Shown here piece by piece: positions 51,353 to 60,850 of a stretch of 64,000 bases of DNA. Under the pieces are notes generated by a model. The model ran no database searches and was not told the DNA's origin. It was given only the letters and a program-made list of their open reading frames with translations. The stretch comes from Cyclobacteriaceae bacterium. GTDB taxonomy: Bacteria; Bacteroidota; Bacteroidia; Cytophagales; Cyclobacteriaceae. The DNA lies in assembly GCA_020832375.1 (NCBI GenBank), contig JAFIEW010000006.1, forward strand, positions 1 to 64,000, given 5' to 3'. Numbering within the stretch: position 1 is the stretch's first letter; the number at the start of each line of letters is the position of its first letter. The position numbers and the translations under genes were made by a program.

Positions 51353-52630
51353 ATGGAGAGTTCATATTTAATATATATATTCTTTACGCTGCTTTTTTCG
51401 GCCTTCTTCTCTGGAATAGAGATTGCATTTGTTTCAGCGAATAAATTGCAGATCGAACTCCAAAAAAATCAAGGGAGATTTTCAAGCAAGCTTTTGTCTC
51501 ATCTTTTTCAAAACCCTTCTAGGTTTATCACTTCTACCTTACTTGGTAACACCATTTCGTTAGTAGTTTATGGTGTTTTGATGGCAAGGTTTTTTGAGCC
51601 TTTAATACAGCAAACACTACCAGAGTCAATCAATACAGACGCATCTGTTTTGATTCTTCAAACGGTCTTTTCAACGATAATTGTCTTAGTTACTGCTGAG
51701 TTTTTACCTAAAAGTCTGTTTTTGATCAATGCCAACGCTGCATTAGATTTTTTTACCATTCCGATAGTCATTATTTACTATTTATTACTCCCCTTCAGTA
51801 TTGTACTTAACTGGTTGAGTAAACTTTTGATCACTTACGGATTTAAGTTTTCATTCCGAGAGGATAAACCCGTATTTAATCTGACGGATCTTAATCATTT
51901 TATTCAAAACACCATAGAACAAGCTGATGAGAAGAAAGAGGTAGGTGAAGTAAATACAAAAATATTCAAAAACGCCCTAGATTTTAAAAGTGTAAAGGTT
52001 AGGGACTGCATGATTCCTAGGACGGAGATTGTATCGGTAGATATTTCAGAAAGTGTTGATGTTCTTTCTGATGCTTTTACTAAAAGTGGACATTCTAAAA
52101 TCGTAATTATTAATAATACCATTGATGATGTAATCGGGTTTTGTCACACGATTTCTATGTTCTCAAAACCAAAAACTATAAGAGAGGTGCTCAATACGAT
52201 GAGCTTTGTACCTGAAGTGACTCCTGTCAATGATTTGATGATTCGCTTTATCAAAGAACGGAAAAGTATTGCCGTGGTAGTGGACGAGTTTGGAGGAACG
52301 AGCGGTATTGTAACGCTAGAAGATATCATTGAAGAGATATTTGGAGAGATTGAAGATGAGCATGATAGTGATACCTTAAGAGAAGAAAAAATTTCTGAAA
52401 ATGAATATCTTTTAAGTGCTAGATTGGAAATTGATAATTTAAATGAAAAGTATGGTTGGGACTTGCCTGAGGGTGATTTCGATACCCTTGGCGGATTGAT
52501 CATCGATTTTTTAGAGGACATTCCTGTACCTAAGCAGTTGATAGATATTGGAGATTTTGAGTTTGAAATTGTGTCAATGACACAAAATAAAATTGAACTT
52601 GTAAAACTTCGTAGAAAATTGAGTAAATAA
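51353..52630 (+). CDS. CNNM/HlyC-CorC family membrane protein (GldE-like)
   Basis: 425 residues. Four-segment CNNM (DUF21) domain (about 1-180) with FFSGIEIAFVSANKLQIE, then a CBS pair (about 200-330; MIPRTEIVSVDI; VVDEFGGTSGIVTLEDIIEEIFGEIEDEHD). The C-terminal CorC/HlyC domain follows (DTLGGLIIDFLEDIPVPKQ). Family members include magnesium-linked transporters and, in Bacteroidota, GldE of the gliding/type IX system. The sequence cannot decide between these. ATG 51353. Confidence 0.87.
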   Translation: MESSYLIYIFFTLLFSAFFSGIEIAFVSANKLQIELQKNQGRFSSKLLSHLFQNPSRFITSTLLGNTISLVVYGVLMARFFEPLIQQTLPESINTDASVLILQTVFSTIIVLVTAEFLPKSLFLINANAALDFFTIPIVIIYYLLLPFSIVLNWLSKLLITYGFKFSFREDKPVFNLTDLNHFIQNTIEQADEKKEVGEVNTKIFKNALDFKSVKVRDCMIPRTEIVSVDISESVDVLSDAFTKSGHSKIVIINNTIDDVIGFCHTISMFSKPKTIREVLNTMSFVPEVTPVNDLMIRFIKERKSIAVVVDEFGGTSGIVTLEDIIEEIFGEIEDEHDSDTLREEKISENEYLLSARLEIDNLNEKYGWDLPEGDFDTLGGLIIDFLEDIPVPKQLIDIGDFEFEIVSMTQNKIELVKLRRKLSK

Positions 52631-52772
52631 ATTCTGTAAAATCATTTTCATTTATTTTAGTATGATTAGATTTGCAGTCGATTAAAATCTAAATGCATAA
52701 TATGTGTTCGGTTAAATTTCAATAAGTCAAAAGGTAAAAGCAATATATTCCGCTCGAATTTCATGAATAGCG

Positions 52773-52803
52773 TTGATTTTAAACGTTAATCCTGTTATTT
52801 TTG
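52773..52803 (+). promoter_or_regulatory. ppiD promoter
   Basis: TTG (52773-52775), 20 bases, TATTTTTG (52796-52803). ATG 52825 is 22 bases further, giving a very short leader. Confidence 0.65.
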
Positions 52804-52824
52804 GGCACTTTTAAATAAAACGAA

Positions 52825-54927
52825 ATGGCATTAATAGGTAAAATTAGAGAGAAAACAGGCTTAGCTATCGGTGTGATAGCTTTCGGATTGATATTATTCT
52901 TGGTAGGTGGCGACATTTTGAGTCCTAATTCGACCTTATTGGGTGGACAGGATAATAATGTTGGTGAAATTGCTGGTAATAAAATATCCATTCAAGAGTT
53001 TCAACAGAAAGTAGAAGAGTTTAGATTTTCTTTCGTACAACAAAATGGATATAACCCATCCGAGACCCAGCTTTCAGATATCAGAAATAGAGCATGGGAG
53101 TTTTTGATTGTAAAGTATGCTTTCCAAAAGCAATATGATAAGCTAGGAATAGAAGTTACAGAGGAAGAATTAGTAGATATGATTCAGGGTAAAAATGTAA
53201 ATCCTGAAATCAGACAAGCCTTTTCAAATCCAGAAACAGGGGAGTTCGACAAAGAGCAACTTTTAATGTACCTACAACAATTAGGAAGCCTTCCTGCTAA
53301 TCAAAGAGCACAATGGATTTCTTTTGAGCAGAGTCTTTTACCCTCTCGGTTGAGATTAAAGTATGACAATCTGGCTATTAGATCTACTTTTGTCAATAAG
53401 GAAGAAGCAAAAAGAAAGCATCAAGAAGAAAATACTGTTGCAGATTTCGACTACCTGTATGTACCCTATTTTGCGATACCAGATAGCTTAATTCAAATAT
53501 CTGATTCAGACCTTAGAGATTTTCTAAAACGAAATGAATCTATGTATGAGCAAGAGGCTGGAAGATCCATTTCTTATGTGAACTTCAGAATTGTGCCAAG
53601 TTCTCAAGATTCAGCGGTCTTCCTAGAAAGAATGGAAGACCTTAAAAAGGAGTTTGGAAGAGCCGCTGATGATTCTTCTTTCGCATTTGTTAATACCGAA
53701 GGCGGTTCAGCTCTTCAGACAGTTGCAAAGTCAAGATTACCTAATGACCTGAAAAATACTGAAGATCTACAAGAAGGAGAAGTATACGGACCTTTTCAAA
53801 GTGGAAGTAATTATACTATTTATAAGGTATCAGCTGTTTTAGGTAATGCTGCTGATAGTGTAGAAGCTCGTCATATTCTATTTTCTACTCAAGGCTTAGG
53901 GCCTGATGAAAAAGAGTCAGAAAGAGAAAAAGCGGAAGGTGTATTAAATCAATTAAGAGCTGGTGGAGATTTCGCTGTACTTGCTGCCGAATATGGTTCT
54001 GATGGTACCGCACAGCAAGGTGGTGATTTAGGTTATTTCACAAGAGGACGAATGGTGCCAGCTTTTGAGAAGGCAGTTTTTGTAAGAACTAATACTGGTC
54101 TTCTTCCTGAATTAGTAGAAACTAATTTTGGGTTTCACATAATAGATGTCACAGACATTAAGTTCGCAGAGCAATACAAAATTGCTTCAATAAGAAGAGA
54201 GCTTTTTGCTGGTGACGAAGCCATTGATGATGTCTACAGAAAAGCTGATAATTTCGCTTCTAGTGCTTCTAAATTCGATGATTTCGTGGAATTAGCAAAG
54301 CAAATGGGAGTGAATGTAGAAAGAGCTGATGGTTTAAGAAAAAATCAAAGCAGAATTAGGGGACTAAATGGATCTAGAAATGCTATTCAATGGGCATTTA
54401 GAGACGCTAAGATAGGGCATGTGTCAGATGTTTTTGACATTGATCAGGGCTACATGGTAGCTGTTCTTACTAGTAAGAATGATGAGGGTACTGCATCTGT
54501 AGATCAAGTCAGAGAGGATCTTAGAAGAAGAGTTACCAAAGAAAAGAAAGCACAAATTATCGTTGATAAACTGAATAGTATTGATGGCACCCTTGAAGAT
54601 AAAATGGCAGCATACGGCGATGCCAATCAGGGGAACATACCATCTCAGAAAATGGGCGCTTCGTCTATATCAGGTGTTGGATATGCCTCAAAGTCACTAG
54701 GTAAGCTGTTTGCTCTCGAATCGGGTGAAACTTCGGAACCAGCTGCAGAAGAAGGAGGAGTTCTCATTGTAAGATTAAATAATATTACCGAAGCACCAGA
54801 AGTTGCTGATTATTCATCTTCAGCAAATGTTTTAATATCTGCAAGGAGAAGTCAGATCTCTCAAAATCTTTCCGATGCAATTAAAAAACATGCTGATATT
54901 GTAGATAAACGATATAGATTCTTTTAG
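52825..54927 (+). CDS. ppiD: PpiD-like periplasmic peptidyl-prolyl isomerase
   Basis: 700 residues. One N-terminal membrane anchor (LAIGVIAFGLILFLVGG), a SurA_N-type chaperone region (about 45-190) with VGEIAGNKISIQEFQQKVE, and a parvulin (PPIC) domain (about 345-450). The parvulin domain contains ARHILFSTQGLG, RAGGDFAVLAAEYGSDGTAQQGGDLGYFTRGRMVPAFEKAVF and GFHIIDVTD. A long C-terminal helical part follows. It folds outer-membrane proteins emerging from Sec. Own promoter; downstream hairpin at 55002. Confidence 0.92.
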   Translation: MALIGKIREKTGLAIGVIAFGLILFLVGGDILSPNSTLLGGQDNNVGEIAGNKISIQEFQQKVEEFRFSFVQQNGYNPSETQLSDIRNRAWEFLIVKYAFQKQYDKLGIEVTEEELVDMIQGKNVNPEIRQAFSNPETGEFDKEQLLMYLQQLGSLPANQRAQWISFEQSLLPSRLRLKYDNLAIRSTFVNKEEAKRKHQEENTVADFDYLYVPYFAIPDSLIQISDSDLRDFLKRNESMYEQEAGRSISYVNFRIVPSSQDSAVFLERMEDLKKEFGRAADDSSFAFVNTEGGSALQTVAKSRLPNDLKNTEDLQEGEVYGPFQSGSNYTIYKVSAVLGNAADSVEARHILFSTQGLGPDEKESEREKAEGVLNQLRAGGDFAVLAAEYGSDGTAQQGGDLGYFTRGRMVPAFEKAVFVRTNTGLLPELVETNFGFHIIDVTDIKFAEQYKIASIRRELFAGDEAIDDVYRKADNFASSASKFDDFVELAKQMGVNVERADGLRKNQSRIRGLNGSRNAIQWAFRDAKIGHVSDVFDIDQGYMVAVLTSKNDEGTASVDQVREDLRRRVTKEKKAQIIVDKLNSIDGTLEDKMAAYGDANQGNIPSQKMGASSISGVGYASKSLGKLFALESGETSEPAAEEGGVLIVRLNNITEAPEVADYSSSANVLISARRSQISQNLSDAIKKHADIVDKRYRFF

Positions 54928-55001
54928 TGTTCTTGTGTTCCACTCCTTTTAAGAGAGTTTAACTAAGATGGCTTACATAACCAATTATTAATATTTAGAG
55001 C

Positions 55002-55027
55002 AATAGGTCGACTCGAGTCGGCCTATT
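55002..55027. terminator. 26-base palindromic hairpin after ppiD
   Basis: AATAGG-T-CGACTC and GAGTCG-G-CCTATT, perfect but for one G.T pair. T-rich tail is short (CTTGTTT). Probable terminator between ppiD and the DUF493 gene, whose ATG is 23 bases on. Confidence 0.65.
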
Positions 55028-55049
55028 CTTGTTTAAAACCTTTATTGAG

Positions 55050-55316
55050 ATGTCACTGGATAATAGACTTGATCAGTTTAAAGAAAAACTAGATGCTGAA
55101 TATGCATGGCCTTCTATTTATATGTTTAAATTTATTGTACCCAATGATAAAGTAAATGAAATTGAACAAATACTTGGTAATCATGAAACAACAAAAAAGG
55201 CATCGAGTAAAGGTACTTATATCAGCGTAACCTGTAAGATGATGGCTTCTTCTGCTGATGATATCATTAATGTTTACAAAAAGGCTTCGACCATTGAAGG
55301 TGTTATGTCACTTTGA
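55050..55316 (+). CDS. DUF493 family protein (YbeD-like)
   Basis: 88 residues from ATG 55050; a TTG at 55029 lies in the flank of the hairpin and is rejected. Pattern LDAEYAWPSIYMFKFIVPNDKVNEIEQIL through KGTYISVTCKMMASSADDIINVYKKASTIEGVMSL matches the YbeD/DUF493 ACT-like fold. A small cytoplasmic regulator; E. coli YbeD is encoded beside the lipoate genes lipA/B, which are absent here. Confidence 0.85.
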   Translation: MSLDNRLDQFKEKLDAEYAWPSIYMFKFIVPNDKVNEIEQILGNHETTKKASSKGTYISVTCKMMASSADDIINVYKKASTIEGVMSL

Positions 55317-55826
55317 TAGAGCATTGCTTGCTGATGTTTATGTCACAATTGCTTAATAGTAAGGTCGTTAGGTTTGGAGTTTTTGACTAGACTTACCAAT
55401 CAAGTGTTTTTTACCCAAAGTATCCAAAGGAGTTTGATGGCGGCACAGGAGGAAGTTAGCAAATGATCAATTAATAGCCTTGAAATATTTGTTGCGTGTG
55501 CTTCTAGCAGATTTATGTTGAAACGTGTCTCCTAATTATTTCATGTAGTTTTTTTAGTATCGGCTAAAAAGAATACATGATACAGATTACTGCCTTATAA
55601 AGATTTGTTGTTAACGCAGTTTTCATGAATTTATAAAGCAATGGCTATTAAATTTTAAATTCAAAGACGATAACTTTATTTGAGCCTACAATTTTCGGTA
55701 TATGAATACATCTTTGCATTGTCCTATAGAATCTCTGTCGATTCAATGAACAAGGAGAGCGTTTGTGTCAATCCCTATTCATTGTAATTGTGGTACAAAG
55801 ATAATTGTCAATCTCTTTCAGTCGTA
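55317..55826. other. Spacer with possible degraded repeat
   Basis: About 500 bases. A stretch around 55416-55460 (AAGTATCCAAAGGAGTTTGA, then TGGCGGCACAGGAGG) weakly resembles the left part of repeat family B, but the match is short. No gene seen. Confidence 0.35.
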
Positions 55827-56450
55827 ATGATGAACTTCTTTAATAACAAAAAAGTAACTAAACAGAATAGACATTCGCTATTTTTATTGTGCGCCATCAT
55901 GTGTATAATTTGGTCTGGTGATGTTTATGCGCAACAGGCGGTTCCTGTTAAATTGAAAACGGTTAGGCCAATCAAAGCCTTGCTTATCGATATTCCTGAA
56001 GATTTTCAGTTAATGCCGGAGCAGGAGGTATTAGGTAAATATGAATCTTATCGCTTGCCAGTAGCTGTATTCACCTCTCCTTATAGAGATGTAGATCTTT
56101 CTATAAATTTTTCTTCCACTCAGTGGCAAGAAGGAGATCATGAATTAATGCAGAAGTTTTTCAAAAGCAGTATTCGTCAGATCTTTATGGATGTCAACTT
56201 TCTTGAAGAGACTATTCAGGAGATCAATGGAGAAGTTTATGTGGTTTTTCGCTTTGAATCTTTAATTGAGGGCGACCCCAATTCTCTTCGAAAACAAGCT
56301 GATAGGCGCACCTATCATCATTTGATGTATTTAGCAAAGAATGGTAAGACCCTTCTTTTCAACTTTAATTGCGATCTCGCTAACAAAAAGCGCTGGGAGC
56401 CTGTTGCAAATGAGATATTCAGTACCGTGAAGGTAAAGAAAAGCCTATGA
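55827..56450 (+). CDS. Secreted protein, function unknown
   Basis: 207 residues from ATG 55827 (ATG 55830 is equivalent). Signal peptide with a long n-region, hydrophobic core LFLLCAIMCIIWSG and cleavage at VYA-Q. The mature part is beta-rich, with conserved-looking features such as PVKLKTVRPIKALLIDIPEDFQLMP, YESYRLPVAVFTSPYRDVDLSINFSSTQW and RTYHHLMYLAKNGKTLLFNFNCDL. No domain recognised. Overlaps tadA by 4 bases (ATGA), so they are co-translated, though no functional link is evident. Confidence 0.7.
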   Translation: MMNFFNNKKVTKQNRHSLFLLCAIMCIIWSGDVYAQQAVPVKLKTVRPIKALLIDIPEDFQLMPEQEVLGKYESYRLPVAVFTSPYRDVDLSINFSSTQWQEGDHELMQKFFKSSIRQIFMDVNFLEETIQEINGEVYVVFRFESLIEGDPNSLRKQADRRTYHHLMYLAKNGKTLLFNFNCDLANKKRWEPVANEIFSTVKVKKSL

Positions 56451-56893
56451 TAAGCAAAGAGCCGGATGACTATATGGGTATTTGCCTACGACTCGCAGAG
56501 GAGGCTTTTTTAGATGGTGAGATTCCTGTCGGGGCAATTGTGGTGTGCGAGGGTCGTATTATTGCTAAGGCATATAATCAGACAGAAAAACTTCATGATT
56601 GTACTGCGCATGCAGAGGTTTTGGCGATCACAACCGCATGTGAGGCTCTTGGTAGTAAATACTTAAGTGATTGTCAACTCTATGTAAGCTTAGAGCCTTG
56701 TACCATGTGTGCCGGTGCTATTGCATGGAGTCAAATTGGAGAAATCTATTATGGAGCTGAGGACTTAAAAAAGGGCTTTTTCTCAAACTTCGATAAGACG
56801 AAGATTTTTTCAAAAAAAGTTAAGGTCAAAGGGGGAGTCAAAAAAATGGAGAGTAGTGAACTACTTCAGCGCTTTTTCCGTAAATTAAGATGA
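56447..56893 (+). CDS. tadA: tRNA-specific adenosine deaminase TadA
   Basis: 148 residues. Deaminates A34 to inosine in tRNA-Arg(ACG). Zinc site His55-Ala-Glu57 (HAE) and Cys85-x-x-Cys88 in SLEPCTMCAGAI. GEIPVGAIVV and ARG-like loop KKGFFSNF also fit. The family's usual length. ATG 56447 in the ATGA overlap; a second Met at residue 10 is possible. Confidence 0.94.
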   Translation: MISKEPDDYMGICLRLAEEAFLDGEIPVGAIVVCEGRIIAKAYNQTEKLHDCTAHAEVLAITTACEALGSKYLSDCQLYVSLEPCTMCAGAIAWSQIGEIYYGAEDLKKGFFSNFDKTKIFSKKVKVKGGVKKMESSELLQRFFRKLR

Positions 56894-56930
56894 TATTAAT
56901 TATATGTTTAATCTGAAATAAAATAGAATT

Positions 56931-57536
56931 ATGGCTTTTGAACTACCGTCACTACCTTACGCATACGATGCGTTAGAACCACATTTTGACGCAAAGACTA
57001 TGGAGATTCATCATAGCAAGCATCATAATGCTTATGTAACAAAGTTAAATGGTGCTATTGAGGGCAGTGATTTAGCAAGCAAGTCCTTGGAAGATATTCA
57101 AGTTGAAGCTGGCAAAGCGGGTGCAGCTGTGAGAAATAATGGCGGTGGGCACTTCAATCATACCCTATTTTGGCAAATACTAAGCCCAAATGGTGGAGGA
57201 AACCCTTCTGGCGAACTAGCGGCTGCAATTGATAAAACTTTTGGCTCTTTCGATAAATTGAAAGAAGAGTTTAATAATGCTGCTGCAACAAGGTTTGGAT
57301 CAGGATGGGCTTGGTTAATTGTTAAAAATGGCGAATTAGTAGTTACCTCAACACCCAATCAAGATAATCCATTGATGGATGTAACCGATGTGAAAGGAAC
57401 ACCTATTTTGGGTCTTGATGTATGGGAGCACGCTTATTACCTCAAATACCAAAATAAGAGACCTGACTATATTAGTGCATTCTGGAATCTTGTTAATTGG
57501 GAAGAAGTAAGCAAGCGTTTTGAGGCTGCAAAATAA
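56931..57536 (+). CDS. Superoxide dismutase (Mn/Fe family)
   Basis: 201 residues, no signal peptide, so cytoplasmic. Metal ligands His27, His77 ([11 protein letters not shown]), Asp163 and His167 ([13 protein letters not shown]). The Gly-Gly-Gly before HFNH favours manganese, but cambialistic use cannot be excluded. Disproportionates superoxide. Followed by a bidirectional terminator shared with fba. Confidence 0.95.
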   Translation: MAFELPSLPYAYDALEPHFDAKTMEIHHSKHHNAYVTKLNGAIEGSDLASKSLEDIQVEAGKAGAAVRNNGGGHFNHTLFWQILSPNGGGNPSGELAAAIDKTFGSFDKLKEEFNNAAATRFGSGWAWLIVKNGELVVTSTPNQDNPLMDVTDVKGTPILGLDVWEHAYYLKYQNKRPDYISAFWNLVNWEEVSKRFEAAK

Positions 57537-57559
57537 TTTTGATTATAATGAAAGTAAAT

Positions 57560-57591
57560 AAAAAAGGAGAACGTCTAAGTTCTCCTTTTTT
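57560..57591. terminator. Bidirectional terminator between sod and fba
   Basis: AAAAAAGGAGAAC (57560-57572) and GTTCTCCTTTTTT (57579-57591) around a 6-base loop, with A and T runs on both sides; it serves both convergent genes. Confidence 0.9.
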
Positions 57592-57614
57592 GATTTTAAA
57601 GGCCTCAAAAATGG

Positions 57615-58694
57615 TTATGCGTTTTTACCCACACAGTTGAGATCATCAAACGCTTGCTTTAATCGGTCAACGAATGCAACTTCTGCCTTACGCAACCAGT
57701 TTCTTGGGTCATAATACTTTTTGTTAGGTGAGTCCTCGCCCTCAGGGTTACCAATTTGTTTTTGTAGATATCCTTCATTTGATTTATAGAAGTCTCTGAT
57801 ACCTGTCCAAAAAGCCCACTGCATATCTGTGTCGATATTCATTTTTATAGCTCCATAGGAAATAGCCTCTCTGATTTCTGCTTGTGTAGAACCAGATCCT
57901 CCATGGAAAACGAAGTTGACAGGGTTTGCCTCAGTTTTGAACTTCTCAATGATATATTCTTGCGAGTTCTTTAAGATTTCAGGGGTTAATTTCACGTTAC
58001 CTGGCTTATATACTCCGTGTACATTGCCAAAAGCGGCTGCAATCATGAAGTTATCACTCACTTGCTTTAGTTGCTCATATGCATAAGCTACTTCCTCAGG
58101 CTGCGTATATAATTTTGAAGAATCTACATCAGAGTTATCCACGCCATCTTCTTCTCCACCTGTTACTCCAAGTTCAATTTCAATGGTCATACCCATCTTA
58201 TTCATTCGCTCAAAGTATGCTTTTGAGATACTAATATTTTCTTCCAAAGGCTCCTCAGAAAGGTCTAGCATGTGGGAGCTATAGAGTGGCTTGCCGTGTT
58301 GCGCATAAAACTTCTCTCCAGCATCTAGCAGTCCGTCAATCCATGGTAATAATTTCTTAGCTGCATGATCTGTATGTAAAATCACTGGAACACCATAAGC
58401 TTCAGCCATAATATGTACATGATGAGCACCTGAGATACCTCCCTGAATGGCAGCTTTCATGTCTGTATTGTCAAGACCCTTACCTGCGAAAAATTGAGCA
58501 CCACCATTTGAAAATTGAATGATCACCGGGCTATTAAGCGCGGCGGCGGTTTCTAATACTGCATTTACACTGTTAGTACCTACAACATTTACCGCAGGCA
58601 GCGCAAAATTTTCTTTGTTTGCATAGTTGAGTAATTCTGTCACTTCACTACCATGAAGTACACCAGCTCTGAATTTTTTAGCTATGGATGTCAT
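57615..58694 (-). CDS. fba: Fructose-bisphosphate aldolase, class II
   Basis: 359 residues from ATG 58694, the length of the E. coli FbaA type; a hydrophobic extension to 58769 is rejected. Cleaves fructose-1,6-bisphosphate in glycolysis. Zinc and substrate residues: HTDHAAKK, EIELGVTGGEEDGVDN, GNVHGVYKPGN, FHGGSGST, MNIDTDMQWAF. The minus strand has a 14-base palindrome (58695-58708) directly before the ATG and TACTTTTG (58735-58728) as a -7 box. Confidence 0.95.
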   Translation of the reverse strand: MTSIAKKFRAGVLHGSEVTELLNYANKENFALPAVNVVGTNSVNAVLETAAALNSPVIIQFSNGGAQFFAGKGLDNTDMKAAIQGGISGAHHVHIMAEAYGVPVILHTDHAAKKLLPWIDGLLDAGEKFYAQHGKPLYSSHMLDLSEEPLEENISISKAYFERMNKMGMTIEIELGVTGGEEDGVDNSDVDSSKLYTQPEEVAYAYEQLKQVSDNFMIAAAFGNVHGVYKPGNVKLTPEILKNSQEYIIEKFKTEANPVNFVFHGGSGSTQAEIREAISYGAIKMNIDTDMQWAFWTGIRDFYKSNEGYLQKQIGNPEGEDSPNKKYYDPRNWLRKAEVAFVDRLKQAFDDLNCVGKNA

Positions 58695-58708
58695 ATCAAA
58701 TATTTGAT
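58695..58708. promoter_or_regulatory. Palindrome before fba
   Basis: ATCAAATATTTGAT, a perfect 14-base palindrome abutting the start codon. Possible operator or leader hairpin; may be chance in AT-rich DNA. Confidence 0.3.
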
Positions 58709-58727
58709 TGAAATTATATTTTAATAA

Positions 58728-58735
58728 CAAAAGTA
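58728..58735 (-). promoter_or_regulatory. -7 box of fba
   Basis: Minus-strand TACTTTTG matches TAnnTTTG, 33 bases upstream of the fba ATG. The -33 box is weak. Confidence 0.5.
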
Positions 58736-58923
58736 ATAAAAAAAAAGGCATTAGAAAGGGATAAATCAATTAATATGCCCGGTCTACTACTTCTTGTAAA
58801 TCAATCGTTTGCAACATCGTTTGTGCTATTTTATGTTTTTTATCTTTTCATCTTGTGAAATGAAAACGCCCATCAGTATTATTAAATGAGGAATGCCTGA
58901 TGCCCTTATCATCCCACTTAAAA

Positions 58924-60354
58924 TTAAAACAACTTAGAAAGCCAACCACTCAATTTCTTGGTAGTAAATCGATAGGGCGGGTAAAGTACTTTGGTTGCTG
59001 TAAAACCAATCCGTTGCTTTAATACAGCTTTTTCATTCGTGAATTCTAGAAAACCATGATAGCCGTGCGATTTCCCTATCCCGCTCGTATTCACTCCGCC
59101 GAAGGGTAAATCATGGTTACTTAGATGCATCACTGTGTCATTCATACACATGCCCCCACTACTGCATGATTTTATTATCTTGTTTTGCAGATCGATACTT
59201 TGACTGAAAAAGTAAAGAGCTAAAGGTTTTGGGCGGGCATTGATATAATCGATTACATCCTGTATATCACCATAAGTGAGTATTGGGAGAATTGGTCCGA
59301 AAATCTCTTCCTCAAGAATCTTCATATTAGGCTTTAAGTTTTTAACCAGAGTAGGCGATACGTAGCGGTCAGTGATGTTGACATCGCCGCCTAGTACAAT
59401 CTCTGCACCTTTGGATACACAGTCGTTGATTAGTTCTTGCATTCTACCTGCATGCTTTTGACTAATAATTCTAGCTAGGTCTTGAGAAGAGGCTGGATCT
59501 ACACCATAAAATTTTCTTACTTTAGCCTTGATTAGATTAATTGCTTCTTCCTCTTGGCTTTCATGAACAAATAGATAGTCTGGAGCTATACACGTTTGCC
59601 CTGCATTGATTAATTTTCCCCAAGTGATTTTATCAACCGCATCCTTTAAGTCCGCATCTTTAGCGATTACAGCAGGAGACTTGCCACCAAGTTCAAGGGT
59701 AACGCTTGTCAAGTGTTCCGACGCTGCAGCCATGATCTTTTTACCTACTTGTGGGCTACCAGTAAAGAAAATATGGTCAAAGGGTAAGGATAATAATTTT
59801 TGGCTAGCTTCTATGCCCCCTTCTACTACACTAACCTCATCCGGATGGAAAATGTCTGTGACCATCTGCTTGATCAAATGAGATGTAGATGGAGTGAATT
59901 CTGAGGGCTTCATCATTGCGGTACAGCCTGCAGAGATTGCCGATACAAGTGGAGATACGGCCAAGTAAAAAGGGTAATTCCAGGGTGATATAAGTAGTGC
60001 AGTGCCCTTAGGTTCTTTGATGATGTAGGAATTTGCACCTAGTAGGGTAGGTGGGTTACTAACCTCTTGGATTGCTGTCCACTGCTCGATATTTTTTTGA
60101 GCATGCTTAAGTTCTGAAAGTGATGGGAAAATCTCTGTCATTTCCGTTTCTGTTTCAGGCTTTTTAAAGTCCTCGCTCAAAGCATGCTTTATTTCATCTC
60201 GATGACTTTCAATCCATTTTTGAAGCTTTTTGAGCTTTTCTTTTCTATTTCCTACTCCTATTGTACGCATTTGAATACTCATTTTTTTTTGAGCATCGAA
60301 AAGGGATTGGTACTCGTTGGTAGTTGTTGTAGGTTTTAAATCGGTAAATGCCAT
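58924..60354 (-). CDS. Aldehyde dehydrogenase (class 3-like)
   Basis: 476 residues. NAD(P)-dependent oxidation of aldehydes. Class 3/fatty-aldehyde type by its short N-terminus and the block PKGTALLISPWNYPFYLAVSPLVSAISAGCTAMMKPSEFTP. Glu in LELGGKSPAVI and nucleophile Cys in NAGQTCIAPDYLF are present. The C-terminal region has HDLPFGGVNTSGIGKSHGYHGFLEFTNEKAVL, then YPPYRFTTKKLSGWLSKLF. Fits with the fatty-acid genes elsewhere in the window. The motif ATCATCCCACTTAAAA lies at its 3' end (58909-58924). Confidence 0.9.
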   Translation of the reverse strand: MAFTDLKPTTTTNEYQSLFDAQKKMSIQMRTIGVGNRKEKLKKLQKWIESHRDEIKHALSEDFKKPETETEMTEIFPSLSELKHAQKNIEQWTAIQEVSNPPTLLGANSYIIKEPKGTALLISPWNYPFYLAVSPLVSAISAGCTAMMKPSEFTPSTSHLIKQMVTDIFHPDEVSVVEGGIEASQKLLSLPFDHIFFTGSPQVGKKIMAAASEHLTSVTLELGGKSPAVIAKDADLKDAVDKITWGKLINAGQTCIAPDYLFVHESQEEEAINLIKAKVRKFYGVDPASSQDLARIISQKHAGRMQELINDCVSKGAEIVLGGDVNITDRYVSPTLVKNLKPNMKILEEEIFGPILPILTYGDIQDVIDYINARPKPLALYFFSQSIDLQNKIIKSCSSGGMCMNDTVMHLSNHDLPFGGVNTSGIGKSHGYHGFLEFTNEKAVLKQRIGFTATKVLYPPYRFTTKKLSGWLSKLF

Positions 60355-60786
60355 GTCAATTTATAGTTCTAATGTTGAAAATTTTCTCTTCAGGAAATTG
60401 TTGCTTCCTTTTATATCTCTTGAATCTTATCTAGCGTTTCTAAAGGTCTTTGTGTTTGAAATTTGAATTAATTGCATTTTACTCTTGTAATTTTTACTTC
60501 CATAAGCCTCACTCTATTTTCGAGGGTTGTATTTTTATGAAAACGTACCTGAATATACAAATTTATTCCCATATCCTTATTTTTGAGATGAGGCAATTAT
60601 CGCATTGGCCGATGCTATTTTCTAATTATAAAGATTAATCCAACTTATTGTGATGGAAGCATGCTAGCCGGCAGCTTTTTTAAGATATTTTTACTTCAAA
60701 CCTACAATTTTAGTTTTGATTCTTCTAGCTTAGGCTTTAGAGAGACCGGTTTAATTTTTTAGATTGAATTTAAGCTGAGTAAAAAC
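60355..60786. other. Spacer between divergent genes, no gene
   Basis: About 430 bases holding the aldehyde dehydrogenase promoter. No repeat, RNA gene or ORF with coding character recognised. Confidence 0.4.
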
Positions 60787-60817
60787 TTTGTATTCAAAGG
60801 TCTATCCCGTACTTTTG
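60787..60817 (+). promoter_or_regulatory. folD promoter, perfect consensus
   Basis: TTTG (60787-60790), 19 bases, TACTTTTG (60810-60817). ATG 60851 lies 33 bases downstream. Confidence 0.8.
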
Positions 60818-60850
60818 CGACAAATTTAGCGCACATCATTTTCTACTTCC

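Noticed and set aside
58695..58769. Hydrophobic N-terminal extension of the class II aldolase
   Set aside because: The enzyme is cytoplasmic and 359 residues from ATG 58694 match the family; the extension covers the promoter.
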